Shown here: one piece after another, positions 17,645 to 26,635 of the stretch | Layout of the letters: each line of letters begins with the position of its first letter | Numbering within the stretch: the stretch's first letter is position 1 | Assembly: GCF_042680805.1 (NCBI RefSeq) | Contig: NZ_JBHUEM010000052.1 | Location: 219,571-283,570 of the forward strand | Length of the DNA: 64,000 nucleotides | Direction of reading: 5' to 3' | DNA from: Bacillus_CJ salitolerans | Lineage (GTDB): Bacteria > Bacillota > Bacilli > Bacillales > SA4 | Translations under genes and position numbers: made by a program | Notes under the pieces: model-generated | Database searches by the model: none | What the model was told of the DNA's origin: nothing | The model's input: the letters and a program-made list of their open reading frames with translations, nothing else

Positions 17645-18073
17645 TTATAAGCCGGCTGATATTTTTTCTGCAATTTCAGTTAATTGTTCAGGTGTATAGT
17701 CGTTAGCATGGGACTTCCATACAGCCCCAAATCCATCACCTTTACCATAGCGGGGAATGATATGTAGGTGAAAATGAAAAACAGACTGACCAGCTTGTTC
17801 ACCATTATTGTTCAATAAGTTTAGCCCTACTGGTGAAAATTGCTTGTTAATCGCATTTGAAATTTGAGGTACTACTTTAAAAATCTCTTGAGCGATTTCT
17901 GGAGTTAAGTCAAATACATTTTCCTTATGATCCTTTGGGATAACAAGAGTATGTCCTTTCGAAACTTGACTAATATCGAGAAATGCCAAAACATAGTCAT
18001 TTTCAAATACTTTTGCACTTGGTATTTCTCCTTTGATAATTTTACAAAAAATACAATCGTCCTTATGTTCCAT
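17645..18073 (-). CDS. hit: HIT-family nucleotide-binding hydrolase Hit
   Basis: 142 aa. The histidine triad HFHLHIIPR is near residues 98-106, and CIFC (8-11) forms the HinT-type zinc-binding start. IPSAKVFENDYVLAFLDI and SKGHTLVIPKDH are family blocks. Expected to hydrolyse AMP-linked nucleotides. AGGAGG lies upstream of the ATG. A family 2 dispersed repeat begins only 31 bp upstream, so its promoter must lie within or beyond that repeat. Confidence 0.92.
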   Translation of the reverse strand: MEHKDDCIFCKIIKGEIPSAKVFENDYVLAFLDISQVSKGHTLVIPKDHKENVFDLTPEIAQEIFKVVPQISNAINKQFSPVGLNLLNNNGEQAGQSVFHFHLHIIPRYGKGDGFGAVWKSHANDYTPEQLTEIAEKISAGL

Positions 18074-18104
18074 CTACCTTCCTCCTTATTCAAATTTACT
18101 ATTT

Positions 18105-18204
18105 AACTAGCGCTAAACCCCACATCCTGTGACCACATCGTGTGAGCCGCTAACAATCAGTGGAAGATGAGGAAACCCTCTACTGATTGAAGTTATACTT
18201 TATT
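18105..18204. repeat. Dispersed repeat family 2, short copy
   Basis: Contains AACTAGCGCTAAACCCC, CACATCGTGTGAG, CAATCAGTGGAAGATGAGGA and ACTGATTGAAGTTATACTTTA in the order seen at 12661-12852. CAATCAGT (18154-18161) pairs with ACTGATTG (18182-18189). No coding capacity. Confidence 0.7.
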
Positions 18205-18263
18205 GTAGTCGATATAAATACGCTTTTACAAATGTTACCTTCTGTTTAGAAGGTTAAACCATA

Positions 18264-18622
18264 TAAAAAGGGTGCAACGTTATGTTGCACCCCGTATGAA
18301 GAGGAGTGAGAAAAGTTAGTGTTGTTTATTTTTAGCAGACACCTCATTTGCTTAATTATGATAAACCCAATTTATTTCTCAACAAAGTGGTCTACCGCAA
18401 ACACCTCATTTAATATGAATTGTGTTTTGTTTCAAAGCGAAGTTGTCTTTAACAAACACCTCATTTGCAATTTAATGGCAAGGCTACTTACCAAACTCAC
18501 AATGAGTCATATCGGTTAATACCTGCCGTAAACACCTCATTTAAATGAAAGTATCAATAGGAAGGTTACCGCGATTGATTTGCTTTTACTTCATCTCCTC
18601 TTCATATATTATAATGTCCGTT
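18264..18622 (-). ncRNA. Candidate structured non-coding RNA upstream of ecsA
   Basis: The minus strand of this 500-bp gene-free region looks like an independent RNA. It ends in an intrinsic terminator (18265-18292). Its two ends pair: ATGAAGAGGAG (18296-18306, plus-strand reading) is the perfect complement of CTCCTCTTCAT (18595-18605), extended by AAAAG/CTTTT. Between them are four copies of AAATGAGGTGT (plus-strand positions 18532-18542, 18456-18466, 18401-18411, 18339-18349), each flanked so that AAA pairs with UUU or UCU around a UGAGGUG loop. No ORF with a ribosome site fits. The promoter is unclear: TATAAT-like boxes occur at 18630-18635 and 18608-18613 without good -35 partners. The loops resemble Shine-Dalgarno sequences. 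Confidence 0.6.
18265..18292 (-). terminator. Minus-strand terminator of the candidate ncRNA
   Basis: GGGTGCAAC (18270-18278) pairs with GTTGCACCC (18284-18292). On the minus strand the stem is followed by TTTTTATAT; the plus side has no T run. This fixes the direction of transcription. Confidence 0.82.
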
Positions 18623-18718
18623 TTTCACTATTATATGTGTGAGATGAATGAAGAAAACATTTTTTCCTTTGTTGGATTTTTTTGTTAAGATAAAAAGAAA
18701 AAAGTGAGGTGTCATTGG

Positions 18719-19459
18719 ATGAAGCCTTTGTTAAATATTACAAACTTAACAGGTGGATATACAAAAAACCCTGTTTTACATAATGTGTCATTTTCGATCA
18801 ATTCCAATGAATTAGTCGGCCTAATTGGATTAAATGGAGCAGGGAAAAGTACGACCATTAAACATATTATCGGGCTAATGGATCCTATTAAAGGTGCAAT
18901 TGAAATTAACGGTGAAACAATTAAACAAAACAAGGACCGTTATCGATCAGATTTCACGTTTATCCCAGAAACGCCAATTCTTTATGAGGAATTAACATTA
19001 GAAGAACATCTTAGACTGACAGCAATGGCTTATAATGTTGACGAAAAAACGTTTGAAGATAGAACTGCCTTTTTGTTAAAAGAATTTCATATGGAAAAAC
19101 GTCTAAAGTGGTTCCCAGCTCATTTTTCCAAAGGAATGAAGCAAAAGGTGATGATTATGTGTGCCTTTTTAGTAGAACCATCTTTATATATAATAGACGA
19201 GCCATTTGTTGGACTTGATCCGCTTGCCATACAATCGCTATTGCAGCTACTTCAGAAAAAAAAGGAAGAAGGGGCAGGTATTTTAATGTCCACCCATATA
19301 CTGGCTACTGCCGAAAGATATTGTGATTCGTTCATTATTTTACATGAGGGAGAAATTCGAGCTAAAGGAACATTGGTTGAGCTTCAGGACGAGTTTAATA
19401 TGCCTAATGCGACATTAGATGATATATATATCCAGCTTACAAAGGAAGAAAGACCATGA
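18719..19459 (+). CDS. ecsA: ABC transporter ATP-binding protein EcsA
   Basis: 246 aa. Walker A GLNGAGKST, signature HFSKGMKQK, Walker B LYIIDEPFVGLD and STHILATAERYCDSF, all near-identical to EcsA. GAGGTG 7 nt upstream supports ATG 18719 rather than the GTG 15 nt earlier. ATGA overlap with ecsB. In B. subtilis the Ecs system affects secretion, competence and intramembrane proteolysis by RasP. The ribosome site TGAGGTGT is the same octamer as the loops of the divergent candidate RNA. Confidence 0.95.
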   Translation: MKPLLNITNLTGGYTKNPVLHNVSFSINSNELVGLIGLNGAGKSTTIKHIIGLMDPIKGAIEINGETIKQNKDRYRSDFTFIPETPILYEELTLEEHLRLTAMAYNVDEKTFEDRTAFLLKEFHMEKRLKWFPAHFSKGMKQKVMIMCAFLVEPSLYIIDEPFVGLDPLAIQSLLQLLQKKKEEGAGILMSTHILATAERYCDSFIILHEGEIRAKGTLVELQDEFNMPNATLDDIYIQLTKEERP

Positions 19460-20670
19460 TGAATATTGATCAGATTTGGAGTAACCGATTTGGTGATCAT
19501 GTAAAAGAGGTAAGTCGCTATTTACGCTATATGTTTAATGATCATTTAATGATTGTCCTATTAATCGCGTTTAGCGCTGGGGCTATTTACTATAAAGGGT
19601 GGCTTACACAATTATCAAACCCAAGCCCATATATATGGTTAGTAGCGGTTGTGCTAGGTATATTCATTTCAGCTTCCCCCATAAGATCATTTTTAAAAGA
19701 AGCAGATCTTGTTTTTTTACTACCTGTTGAACATAAAATGGACCGTTTTTTTCAAAAAGGGTTCATCTATAGTTACATCCTTCAGTCAAGCAGCGCCAGT
19801 ATCATCTATATCATTTTTATTCCATTACTTCTTCATATACAAGACAGGTCACCGATCCAGTTGTTGATGATGTATATTCTTATTCTTTTATTAAAGTTTT
19901 GGAATAGTAGACAATCCTGGCGAATGTATTATTACATAGAAAAAGAAACAAGAAGAAGTGACTATTTGTTAAGACTGGTTTTTAATATTGCTTTTTTGTT
20001 CTTCTTATTTTCGGGAGCCTCGATGATCTATCTCTTCATGATGGTGGTCATTGCCCTTTTATGGCATATTTCGTTTGTTAGACTTACAAAGGACAAATCC
20101 TTAAAGTGGGAATTGTTATTAGAGGAAGAGGCTAAATTGATGGGGCGGTTTTATAGAATCGCTAATATGTTTGTTGATGTACCTCATTTGAAAAATGAAA
20201 TAAAGTCTAGAAAGTGGTTAAACTGGGCTACTGGATCGATTGCATATAAGCAAAAAAACGTCTATAGCATGCTATATGCAAAAACATTTATACGGTCTGG
20301 GGAGTTTCTAGGCATTTTTACTAGATTGTTTGTTATTGCTGGATTGTTGGTGTATGTGATGGACTATCGCTACGCTGGTGCTTTGATTGTGCCATTTTTT
20401 ATCTACTTATCAAGCTTACAGCTTCTATCTATGTATAAAGTCCATGAAAATAAAATATGGCTGACCATTTATCCACTATCAGAATCAACAAGACAAGCTT
20501 CATTTGCAAATTTACTCATGCTATTAATGGTAGGTAAGGCAATGGTTTTATCTGCTGTTGTTATTTCGTCAGCGGGCTTCTATTCAGCTGGGGTTACATT
20601 CATTGTATCTGTGTTATTTAGTTATGTGTTTATTCAATATTATCTAAAAAGGAAGCTAAAGGTGACGTAA
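19456..20670 (+). CDS. ecsB: ABC transporter permease EcsB
   Basis: 404-aa polytopic membrane protein: paired TM helices at about 30-70, 100-150 and 170-200, a hydrophilic loop with basic motifs (RLTKDKSLKWELLLEEEAKL), then more helices toward the C-terminus. Overlaps ecsA by 4 nt (ATGA) and is followed after 3 nt by ecsC, so the three form one operon. Transported substrate unknown. Confidence 0.92.
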   Translation: MMNIDQIWSNRFGDHVKEVSRYLRYMFNDHLMIVLLIAFSAGAIYYKGWLTQLSNPSPYIWLVAVVLGIFISASPIRSFLKEADLVFLLPVEHKMDRFFQKGFIYSYILQSSSASIIYIIFIPLLLHIQDRSPIQLLMMYILILLLKFWNSRQSWRMYYYIEKETRRSDYLLRLVFNIAFLFFLFSGASMIYLFMMVVIALLWHISFVRLTKDKSLKWELLLEEEAKLMGRFYRIANMFVDVPHLKNEIKSRKWLNWATGSIAYKQKNVYSMLYAKTFIRSGEFLGIFTRLFVIAGLLVYVMDYRYAGALIVPFFIYLSSLQLLSMYKVHENKIWLTIYPLSESTRQASFANLLMLLMVGKAMVLSAVVISSAGFYSAGVTFIVSVLFSYVFIQYYLKRKLKVT

Positions 20671-20673
20671 TTC

Positions 20674-21390
20674 ATGGTCTATGAAAAGGAAGCGCTACAA
20701 GAAACGATGATATGGTTTAAAAAGCTGCAAAAAAAGGAGAACATACTTAAGCGAGTGTCTAAAACGGCTCAAACGTCAATCCAAAAGCTAATACCGGAAA
20801 AAGTACATGTCATGATGACTGATAGTATAAAACAAATGGTGGAAGTTACATTAACAACAAATGAATATATACCGTCCAAACAGTTCAATCCAACCTTACC
20901 TTTAAAAGAAATGGAAACGATAGTCTTTGAAAGGCAGAAATACTTTCAACGTCTTGCAGCGGTAGAAGGGGCAGGAACAGGTGCAGGAGGTATATTTTTA
21001 GGTATGGCGGACTTCCCATTACTGCTTGCCATTAAGATGAGATTTCTTTTTGAAATAGGCTCGATATATGGCTTTCAAACAAAAAATTATGATGAGAGAT
21101 TATTTATTTTAAACATATTTCAACTTGCCTTTTCGAGCGAGGCTCAAAAAGAAAGCTTAGTGGAGCGAATAAAAGGATGGGATGAGAAGGAACAACATCG
21201 AGAGCAAATTGATTGGAGGATCTGGCAACAGGATTATCGGGATTACATTGATCTTGTTAAGCTTTTTCAGTTAGTTCCCGGAATAGGGGCTGCTGTTGGA
21301 GCAGTTGCCAATTATCAGTTACTTACTCATCTAGGAGAAACAGCAAAGCATTGTTACAGAATAAGACTACTTAAAAGCCAACCGGAGTGA
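20674..21390 (+). CDS. ecsC: EcsC family protein
   Basis: 238 aa. The Gly-rich hydrophobic block EGAGTGAGGIFLGMAD and the following FPLLLAIKMRFLFEIGSIYG are the EcsC domain core; a second Gly/Ala block (PGIGAAVGAVANYQLL) lies near the C-terminus. No classical TM topology. AAGGTGA within the ecsB end serves as ribosome site. Third gene of the ecs operon; biochemical role unknown. Confidence 0.92.
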   Translation: MVYEKEALQETMIWFKKLQKKENILKRVSKTAQTSIQKLIPEKVHVMMTDSIKQMVEVTLTTNEYIPSKQFNPTLPLKEMETIVFERQKYFQRLAAVEGAGTGAGGIFLGMADFPLLLAIKMRFLFEIGSIYGFQTKNYDERLFILNIFQLAFSSEAQKESLVERIKGWDEKEQHREQIDWRIWQQDYRDYIDLVKLFQLVPGIGAAVGAVANYQLLTHLGETAKHCYRIRLLKSQPE

Positions 21391-21413
21391 TTCATTCGGT
21401 TGGCTGTTATTTT
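21376..21413 (+). terminator. ecs operon terminator
   Basis: AGCCAACCG (21376-21384) pairs with CGGTTGGCT (21397-21405), then GTTATTTT. The left arm is inside the ecsC coding sequence. Confidence 0.8.
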
Positions 21414-21461
21414 AAGGTAAGAAAGTTTACGTTTCTGGGTGTTTAGTTTATACAATGTTAC

Positions 21462-21660
21462 GGCTAAATCAAGCTCCAGCGCAAAGTCAAGATGAAACGA
21501 CGATCATTGCCATTTCATCCTACTCGAGGGAAAAAGAAAAATCACTTTTTCCTTGTTCAAATAACCTGTCATGTATAAAAGGGAAAAACACCCTCTCTTT
21601 CATGAAAGAACATTGGCCCTGCCTTAGGCTAAACGGGGCGCCCTGAGCCTTTTGTTCATA
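21462..21660. repeat. Dispersed hairpin repeat family 1, copy B
   Basis: Carries CAAGCTCCAGCGC, GCCATTTCATCCTACTCGAGG, AAATAACCTGTCATG, GGCTAAACGGGGCGC and CTGAGCCTTTTGTTCAT, the ordered blocks shared with copy C at 49187. The right edge reads into the stop codon of the M20D amidohydrolase on the opposite strand. The 63-aa plus-strand ORF within it has no ribosome site. Confidence 0.75.
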
Positions 21661-22855
21661 CTGTTTGTGAGTTCTTTGCATGTTCGTTTTGATACGTAAT
21701 GGTAACATCGGCTAATGTTTTCGCCGCTATAAGCATTGCCTTTTCATCAAAATCAAACCGAGGATGGTGATGTGGATATGGGTTTTCAATATGATCAGCC
21801 TTTGCACCTGTAAAGAAGAAGGTACCCTTCACATGCTTCAAGTAATAGGCAAAATCCTCACCACCCATATGTGGTTCCGTCTCGATTACAGATGTAACAC
21901 CAGGAACTTGTTTTGCTACCTTCACTAAAAGGTCCGTTTCTTCTTTATGATTTACGACAGCTGGATACCCGCGTTCAAATAAATAGTCATATGTTGCATC
22001 GGAAGTATAACAAGTACCCTTCAGTACCTTTTCAATTTCTTGTTCAATTTGGTCACGAATATCTTCATTAAATGTTCGTACTGTTCCAATCAGCTTTGCC
22101 GAATCTGCAATTACATTAAAAGCATTTTTCGCTTCGAAGTTTCCAACTGTAACCACTGCAGAATCGATTGGATTAACTCTTCGACTTACAATCTGCTGTA
22201 GATTAACGACAAATTGCGAAGCAATTACAATGGAATCTTTCGTTTTGTGAGGTTGGGCTCCATGTCCGCCTGAGCCTTGAATCGTTATTTCAAAGCGATC
22301 GGCAGCAGCCATCACCGGTCCAACTCGATAATTTATCACGCCTGTTGGCTCAGTTGCCCATAAATGAGTACCGAAAATTGCATCTACACCATCCAGACAG
22401 CCGTCTTGAATCATAGAAAATGCTCCACCTGGAGCGTATTCTTCAGCGTGCTGGTGAATAAGAACAATTTCACCTGCTAATTCTCCTCTTTGTTCATTCA
22501 AGATTTCAGCTAAAACAAGGAGGGTTGCTGTATGTCCATCATGCCCACATGCATGCATGACTCCTGGTACTGTAGATTTATAGGGGACACCCTTTTCATC
22601 TTGGATTGGTAAGGCATCAAAATCAGCACGAAGAGCAACGGTTGGACCTGGCTTTCCACCTTTAATTCTTGCTACTACACCGTTTCCACCAACACCTGAT
22701 CGAACAGGAATATTTAATTGTTTGTAAAAATCTGTAATGTATTGCGCTGTATTCACCTCTTGAAACGATAGTTCTGGGTGCATATGTAAATATCTTCTGA
22801 TTTCGACCATCTTCGAAAAACGTTTGTCTAATTTTTCATAAAGCTCTTGTTTCAT
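21656..22855 (-). CDS. yhaA: M20D-family N-acyl-amino-acid/peptide amidohydrolase (YhaA)
   Basis: 399 aa. Metal-binding motifs HACGHDGH, HQHAEE (QHAEEYAPGG) and the late GGEDFAYYL are complete, and RRYLHMHPELSFQE is the conserved start. Family members hydrolyse N-acyl amino acids or similar amides in the cytosol. AGGAGG precedes the ATG. The TGA and the last bases fall within the edge of a family 1 repeat, so the C-terminus after NEHAKNSQTV may be repeat-derived. Next to ecsC as in B. subtilis. Confidence 0.9.
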   Translation of the reverse strand: MKQELYEKLDKRFSKMVEIRRYLHMHPELSFQEVNTAQYITDFYKQLNIPVRSGVGGNGVVARIKGGKPGPTVALRADFDALPIQDEKGVPYKSTVPGVMHACGHDGHTATLLVLAEILNEQRGELAGEIVLIHQHAEEYAPGGAFSMIQDGCLDGVDAIFGTHLWATEPTGVINYRVGPVMAAADRFEITIQGSGGHGAQPHKTKDSIVIASQFVVNLQQIVSRRVNPIDSAVVTVGNFEAKNAFNVIADSAKLIGTVRTFNEDIRDQIEQEIEKVLKGTCYTSDATYDYLFERGYPAVVNHKEETDLLVKVAKQVPGVTSVIETEPHMGGEDFAYYLKHVKGTFFFTGAKADHIENPYPHHHPRFDFDEKAMLIAAKTLADVTITYQNEHAKNSQTV

Positions 22856-22991
22856 CGATTGTCCTCCTAGGGTCTGAATTTTCTAACAATTACACATGAA
22901 TATTATATCATTTAATGATTGAAAATTGATGAAATTTTTAACAACTCGACCCCATAAGAGGCTATACTATACAATAGAAAGGAGGGTACAA

Positions 22992-23693
22992 ATGAAACTG
23001 AATAGTGTATCGAATGAAGAGCAAAGCTACGTAAACAAAAAGCATATGTTCATCTTAGTTATAATAAGTGCTAGTTTATATAGTCTAATCTCAGCATTAC
23101 TGATGGAAAATAAGCAATTATGGATTGACAGTTTCGTGCTGAACATCGCAGAATCTACGGTTAATGAAAGGACTTATCAATATTTATCCTTCATTACAAA
23201 ATTAGGTTCCAAACCAGTTGTGATTTCAATTGCAGTCATGGCATTAGCCCTTTTATGGTTGAAAGCAAGAGATTATCTTGGAATGGCAACGATAGCACTT
23301 GTATTGATTGGTAGTGATCAATTGTATAAAGTATTGAAAGATATATATAAGAGAGAACGACCGATCCATGATCCTTTTATTGATGCAATTGGTTATGGCT
23401 TTCCTAGCGGACATTCTACAGTAACAATGGCCTTTTATGGGATTCTCATATATTTTATTTGGAGGCTTACGAAAACGTCATTACGTAGGAATGTGATCAT
23501 CACCTTTTTTGCATTCTATATTCTTTTAGTAGGAATTAGTAGAGTTCTACTACAAGCCCACTTTGCAACAGATGTGTTAGCAGGATATTTGATTGGATTT
23601 ATTTATGTAATAATTTGTTTGCTTCTTTATGAAACGATTTTTATAAAGGTACAAAAAAATAGACATAAAAAAAACAGCGAATTATCATTATAG
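22992..23693 (+). CDS. PAP2-family membrane phosphatase
   Basis: 233 aa, about six TM helices. All three PAP2 motifs are intact: K-x6-RP (KDIYKRERP), PSGH (GFPSGHSTVT) and SR-x5-H-x3-D (SRVLLQAHFATD). Likely substrate is a lipid phosphate such as undecaprenyl diphosphate or phosphatidylglycerol phosphate, hydrolysed on the outer face. Start at ATG 22992 from GGAGGG at 22981-22986; an upstream ATG lacks a site. A terminator overlaps its 3' end. Confidence 0.85.
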   Translation: MKLNSVSNEEQSYVNKKHMFILVIISASLYSLISALLMENKQLWIDSFVLNIAESTVNERTYQYLSFITKLGSKPVVISIAVMALALLWLKARDYLGMATIALVLIGSDQLYKVLKDIYKRERPIHDPFIDAIGYGFPSGHSTVTMAFYGILIYFIWRLTKTSLRRNVIITFFAFYILLVGISRVLLQAHFATDVLAGYLIGFIYVIICLLLYETIFIKVQKNRHKKNSELSL

Positions 23694-23711
23694 AATGACT
23701 CGCTGTTTTTT
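23670..23711. terminator. Terminator between PAP2 gene and hmoB
   Basis: AAAAACAGCGA (23670-23680) pairs with TCGCTGTTTTT (23700-23710); T-run continues. Usable from both sides. Confidence 0.8.
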
Positions 23712-23791
23712 CTACATAAATTGTCAGATTTTCGTATTTCCTAGGAAATGGACAGGTGGTTTATCAAAAGTACTTGAAATAATTGGCAAAA

Positions 23792-24298
23792 TTACTCTTT
23801 TATTACCGTATATTTTGTCACATAGGATGGCCTAGGGAATATGGACGGTTGATCAATTCCCTCTGATGTTCCTCTGGTTCTATGGGTATTTTCGTACGCT
23901 TTTGAAGTTTGCCAGTTAAGAAAACTCTGCTCATCATCCCATAAGGTTACAATGATGTAAGTATCATTGTTTTTAGGCCTAAGCACCCGAATGGCGTTAA
24001 AGCCTGGCTCATTCTCAATTTGTTTAGCCCTTTGTGAGAAACGATATTCAAAGATTGACCGCCCTTCATCTGACACAGGGATATTATTTAGAACTGCAAA
24101 CCCTGCACTATTAAAGTCCCCAGCTTGATCCAATATTTCATATGTGTTACCTTCCTTAAACACAGTTTCTCCTTTTCCTTCATGCAATAGCATTGCTCGA
24201 TCTTCTTCTCCTGTAAGAAGCAGCATCGTTTCGTTCTCATACTGGTCTTTAATGCGGGAGAGAAATTCATATGTTCCATATGTAATATAAAGATTCAT
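23792..24298 (-). CDS. hmoB: Heme-degrading monooxygenase HmoB (YhgC)
   Basis: 168 aa, two-part: N-terminal 60-residue domain special to HmoB and a C-terminal ABM/IsdG-type domain with GFNAIRVLRPKNNDTYIIVTLWDDEQSF, then NWQTSKAYENTHR carrying the Trp and His expected to contact heme. Releases iron from heme in the cytosol. AAAGGAGG precedes the ATG. Divergent from pbpF and two genes from hemE, as in B. subtilis. I found no convincing Fur box upstream. Confidence 0.87.
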   Translation of the reverse strand: MNLYITYGTYEFLSRIKDQYENETMLLLTGEEDRAMLLHEGKGETVFKEGNTYEILDQAGDFNSAGFAVLNNIPVSDEGRSIFEYRFSQRAKQIENEPGFNAIRVLRPKNNDTYIIVTLWDDEQSFLNWQTSKAYENTHRTRGTSEGIDQPSIFPRPSYVTKYTVIKE

Positions 24299-24478
24299 AT
24301 TTTAACCTCCTTTATAGGTAGTATAAACGCAACCCCTTTTGAAAATAAAATGATGATGTTCAAAAAAGATTATACATATATGCTCGTTGTTGGTAGAAAA
24401 TAGTAAGAGGCACTAGGATATGCATTTTTTGTCGAACATAGTGTACAGTGGTAAAAAGTTGATAAAAGAGGTGTCTTA

Positions 24479-26608
24479 ATGAAACGAAAGCTTCTGATAG
24501 GAGCAGTTGCAGTAGTTTCAACTATAATAATTGGTTTAACAGGTTATTTTCTAATCTTGTTTGCTGGGGATTTTGTAGTAGACGAACAAAATCTTGTTAT
24601 GGATTCGACAACTACTTTGATAGACCGAAACGGTCATGTGATTTCAAAATTGTACATTGAAGATAGAGAGCTAGTAAAAATTGATCAAGTACCAGAACAT
24701 GTTCAACATGCCTTTATTGCCATAGAGGACGCCAGGTTTTATGAACATCATGGCATTGATGTAAAGGCAATTTTTAGAGCTTTGTATAAGGACATTCTTG
24801 CTGGGAGTAAAGTAGAAGGAGGTAGTACAATCACTCAGCAATTAGCCAAGAATGTGTTTTTATCAAATGAAAAAACAATCCTACGAAAAACAAAGGAAGC
24901 AGTAATTGCGATAAATCTGGAGCGGAAATATAGTAAAAAGAAATTGTTAGAGATGTACATGAACCAGATTTACTTTGGACATGGAGCCTACGGAATACAG
25001 ACGGCAGCAAATCTTTATTTCAATAAAAAGGTGTCAGAATTGACTATCGATGAAGCTGCGTTACTCGCGGGAATTCCTAAAAGTCCCACGAATTACTCTC
25101 CTATAAACAATCCTGAAAAAAGTAAACAGAGACGAGACTTGGTTATTAACGTGATGCAACAAAAAGGTTATATAGATGCAGATCAAGCTGTAAGAAGTAA
25201 AGGCAGAACGATTACGTTAAACAGAAATGAATATACAAAAAATCCAGCTTTTGCTACATATATAGATATGGTCATGGAAGAGGCAAAACAACGTTTTGGT
25301 TTTTCTAATGAAGAAATGATGACGGGAGGATATACAATCACAGTTCCTATTGATCGTGACCTTCAACAAGTCGCCCACGAACTGTTTCAGAAGGACCAGT
25401 ATTTCCCAGGTACGAATGAACAAGTTGAAGGCGCTTTTGTCATGATGGACGTACACACTGGTGGTGTTCTTGCGGTAGTTGGTGGAAGAAAGTACGTGAA
25501 TAAAGGAATCAATCGCGCGATCGTTAAGAGACAGCCTGGGTCTACAATTAAACCACTAGCTGTTTATGGTCCAGCTTTAGAAGAGTCTGACTATCATCCT
25601 TATTCAATGCTTGTTGATGAGCCCCTTTCTTATGGAGAATATTCACCCCAAAATTATAATGGGGTATATAAAGGGAAGATATCGATGTATGATGCATTAA
25701 CTACTTCTGCCAATGCACCAGCTGTATGGCTATTAAATAAAATTGGAATCGATCATGGGAAGAAATATATAAATAGGGCAGGAATTTCACTACCTGACCA
25801 AGGTCTGGCAATCGCACTTGGTGGTCTGGAAAATGGTATATCACCTTTGCAAATGACGAAAGCGTATCGTGCCTTTGCTAATGAAGGGAAGATAGTGGAG
25901 CCATTCTTTATTCAAAAAATAGTCGATCAAGCTGGCAATTTGTTAACCTCAACTGAAATAATAGAAAGCGAAGTGTTTTCACCTCAAACAGCATGGTACA
26001 TTACGAGAATGCTTGAAGCGGTTGTCGATGAAGGGACAGCCAAAGTAGGTGAGTATACAGGAAGTCTTGCTGGGAAAACTGGTACAACATCCTTTACAGG
26101 TGTAGAAGGCGGTACAAAGGATGCATGGTTTGTCGGTTATACTCCAAATGTTGTTGGTGCTTTATGGATGGGTTATGATCGAACAGATAAAGATCATTAT
26201 TTGAAACATGGAAGCACATATCCAACTAGACTATTTAAAAAAATTCTAGCGTCCTCAAACCATGATCATACAGCAGAGTTTGTCGCTCCAAACGGGGTGG
26301 AAGAGCTTGAAAAACCTATTTTATTACACGCTATTACAGATTTGCAGGCTAAATTAACGTTTCGACCATTTGGTTTCTTTAAAGTTACCTTGCAGTGGAC
26401 TACAAGCATGGATGAAAGAATTGTCTACCATATATTCGAAAGAAATGACAATACATGGACGAAAATAGACGAAGTAAAGGGGACCGGTTCATTCGAAATT
26501 GAAAGTGTGAATCTATTTAATCCTTCAAGCTATTATGTAGTGCCGTTTAATCCACAAACCGAGGAGCTTGGTAAACCGTCCAACATAGCAACTCCAAACT
26601 TTAGATGA
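24479..26608 (+). CDS. pbpF: Class A penicillin-binding protein PbpF
   Basis: 709 aa: N-terminal TM anchor (residues 5-28), glycosyltransferase domain with E83 in EDARFYEHHG and GGSTITQQLAKN, then transpeptidase domain with S355-x-x-K (PGSTIKP), the SAN motif (TSANAP) and K533-TG (GKTGTT). About 90 C-terminal residues form a small beta domain. It polymerises and crosslinks peptidoglycan. B. subtilis pbpF is sporulation-associated. AGAGGTG precedes the ATG. CATAGTGTA at about 24437 resembles a sigma-K -10, weak evidence only. Confidence 0.93.
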   Translation: MKRKLLIGAVAVVSTIIIGLTGYFLILFAGDFVVDEQNLVMDSTTTLIDRNGHVISKLYIEDRELVKIDQVPEHVQHAFIAIEDARFYEHHGIDVKAIFRALYKDILAGSKVEGGSTITQQLAKNVFLSNEKTILRKTKEAVIAINLERKYSKKKLLEMYMNQIYFGHGAYGIQTAANLYFNKKVSELTIDEAALLAGIPKSPTNYSPINNPEKSKQRRDLVINVMQQKGYIDADQAVRSKGRTITLNRNEYTKNPAFATYIDMVMEEAKQRFGFSNEEMMTGGYTITVPIDRDLQQVAHELFQKDQYFPGTNEQVEGAFVMMDVHTGGVLAVVGGRKYVNKGINRAIVKRQPGSTIKPLAVYGPALEESDYHPYSMLVDEPLSYGEYSPQNYNGVYKGKISMYDALTTSANAPAVWLLNKIGIDHGKKYINRAGISLPDQGLAIALGGLENGISPLQMTKAYRAFANEGKIVEPFFIQKIVDQAGNLLTSTEIIESEVFSPQTAWYITRMLEAVVDEGTAKVGEYTGSLAGKTGTTSFTGVEGGTKDAWFVGYTPNVVGALWMGYDRTDKDHYLKHGSTYPTRLFKKILASSNHDHTAEFVAPNGVEELEKPILLHAITDLQAKLTFRPFGFFKVTLQWTTSMDERIVYHIFERNDNTWTKIDEVKGTGSFEIESVNLFNPSSYYVVPFNPQTEELGKPSNIATPNFR

Positions 26609-26611
26609 AAG

Positions 26612-26635
26612 CCTCCACCTCGGAGGTTTTTTTTT
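26612..26635 (+). terminator. pbpF terminator
   Basis: CCTCC (26612-26616) and GGAGG (26622-26626), five-base loop, followed by nine Ts. Confidence 0.8.

Noticed and set aside
18319..18519. 66-aa plus-strand ORF across the hit-ecsA gap
   Set aside because: No ribosome site; its 'RHLIC/KHLIC' similarity just reflects the repeated ACACCTCATTT motif of the candidate RNA.
24299..24478. Fur box between hmoB and pbpF
   Set aside because: Best candidate has too many mismatches to the TGATAAT-type inverted repeat to support a call.
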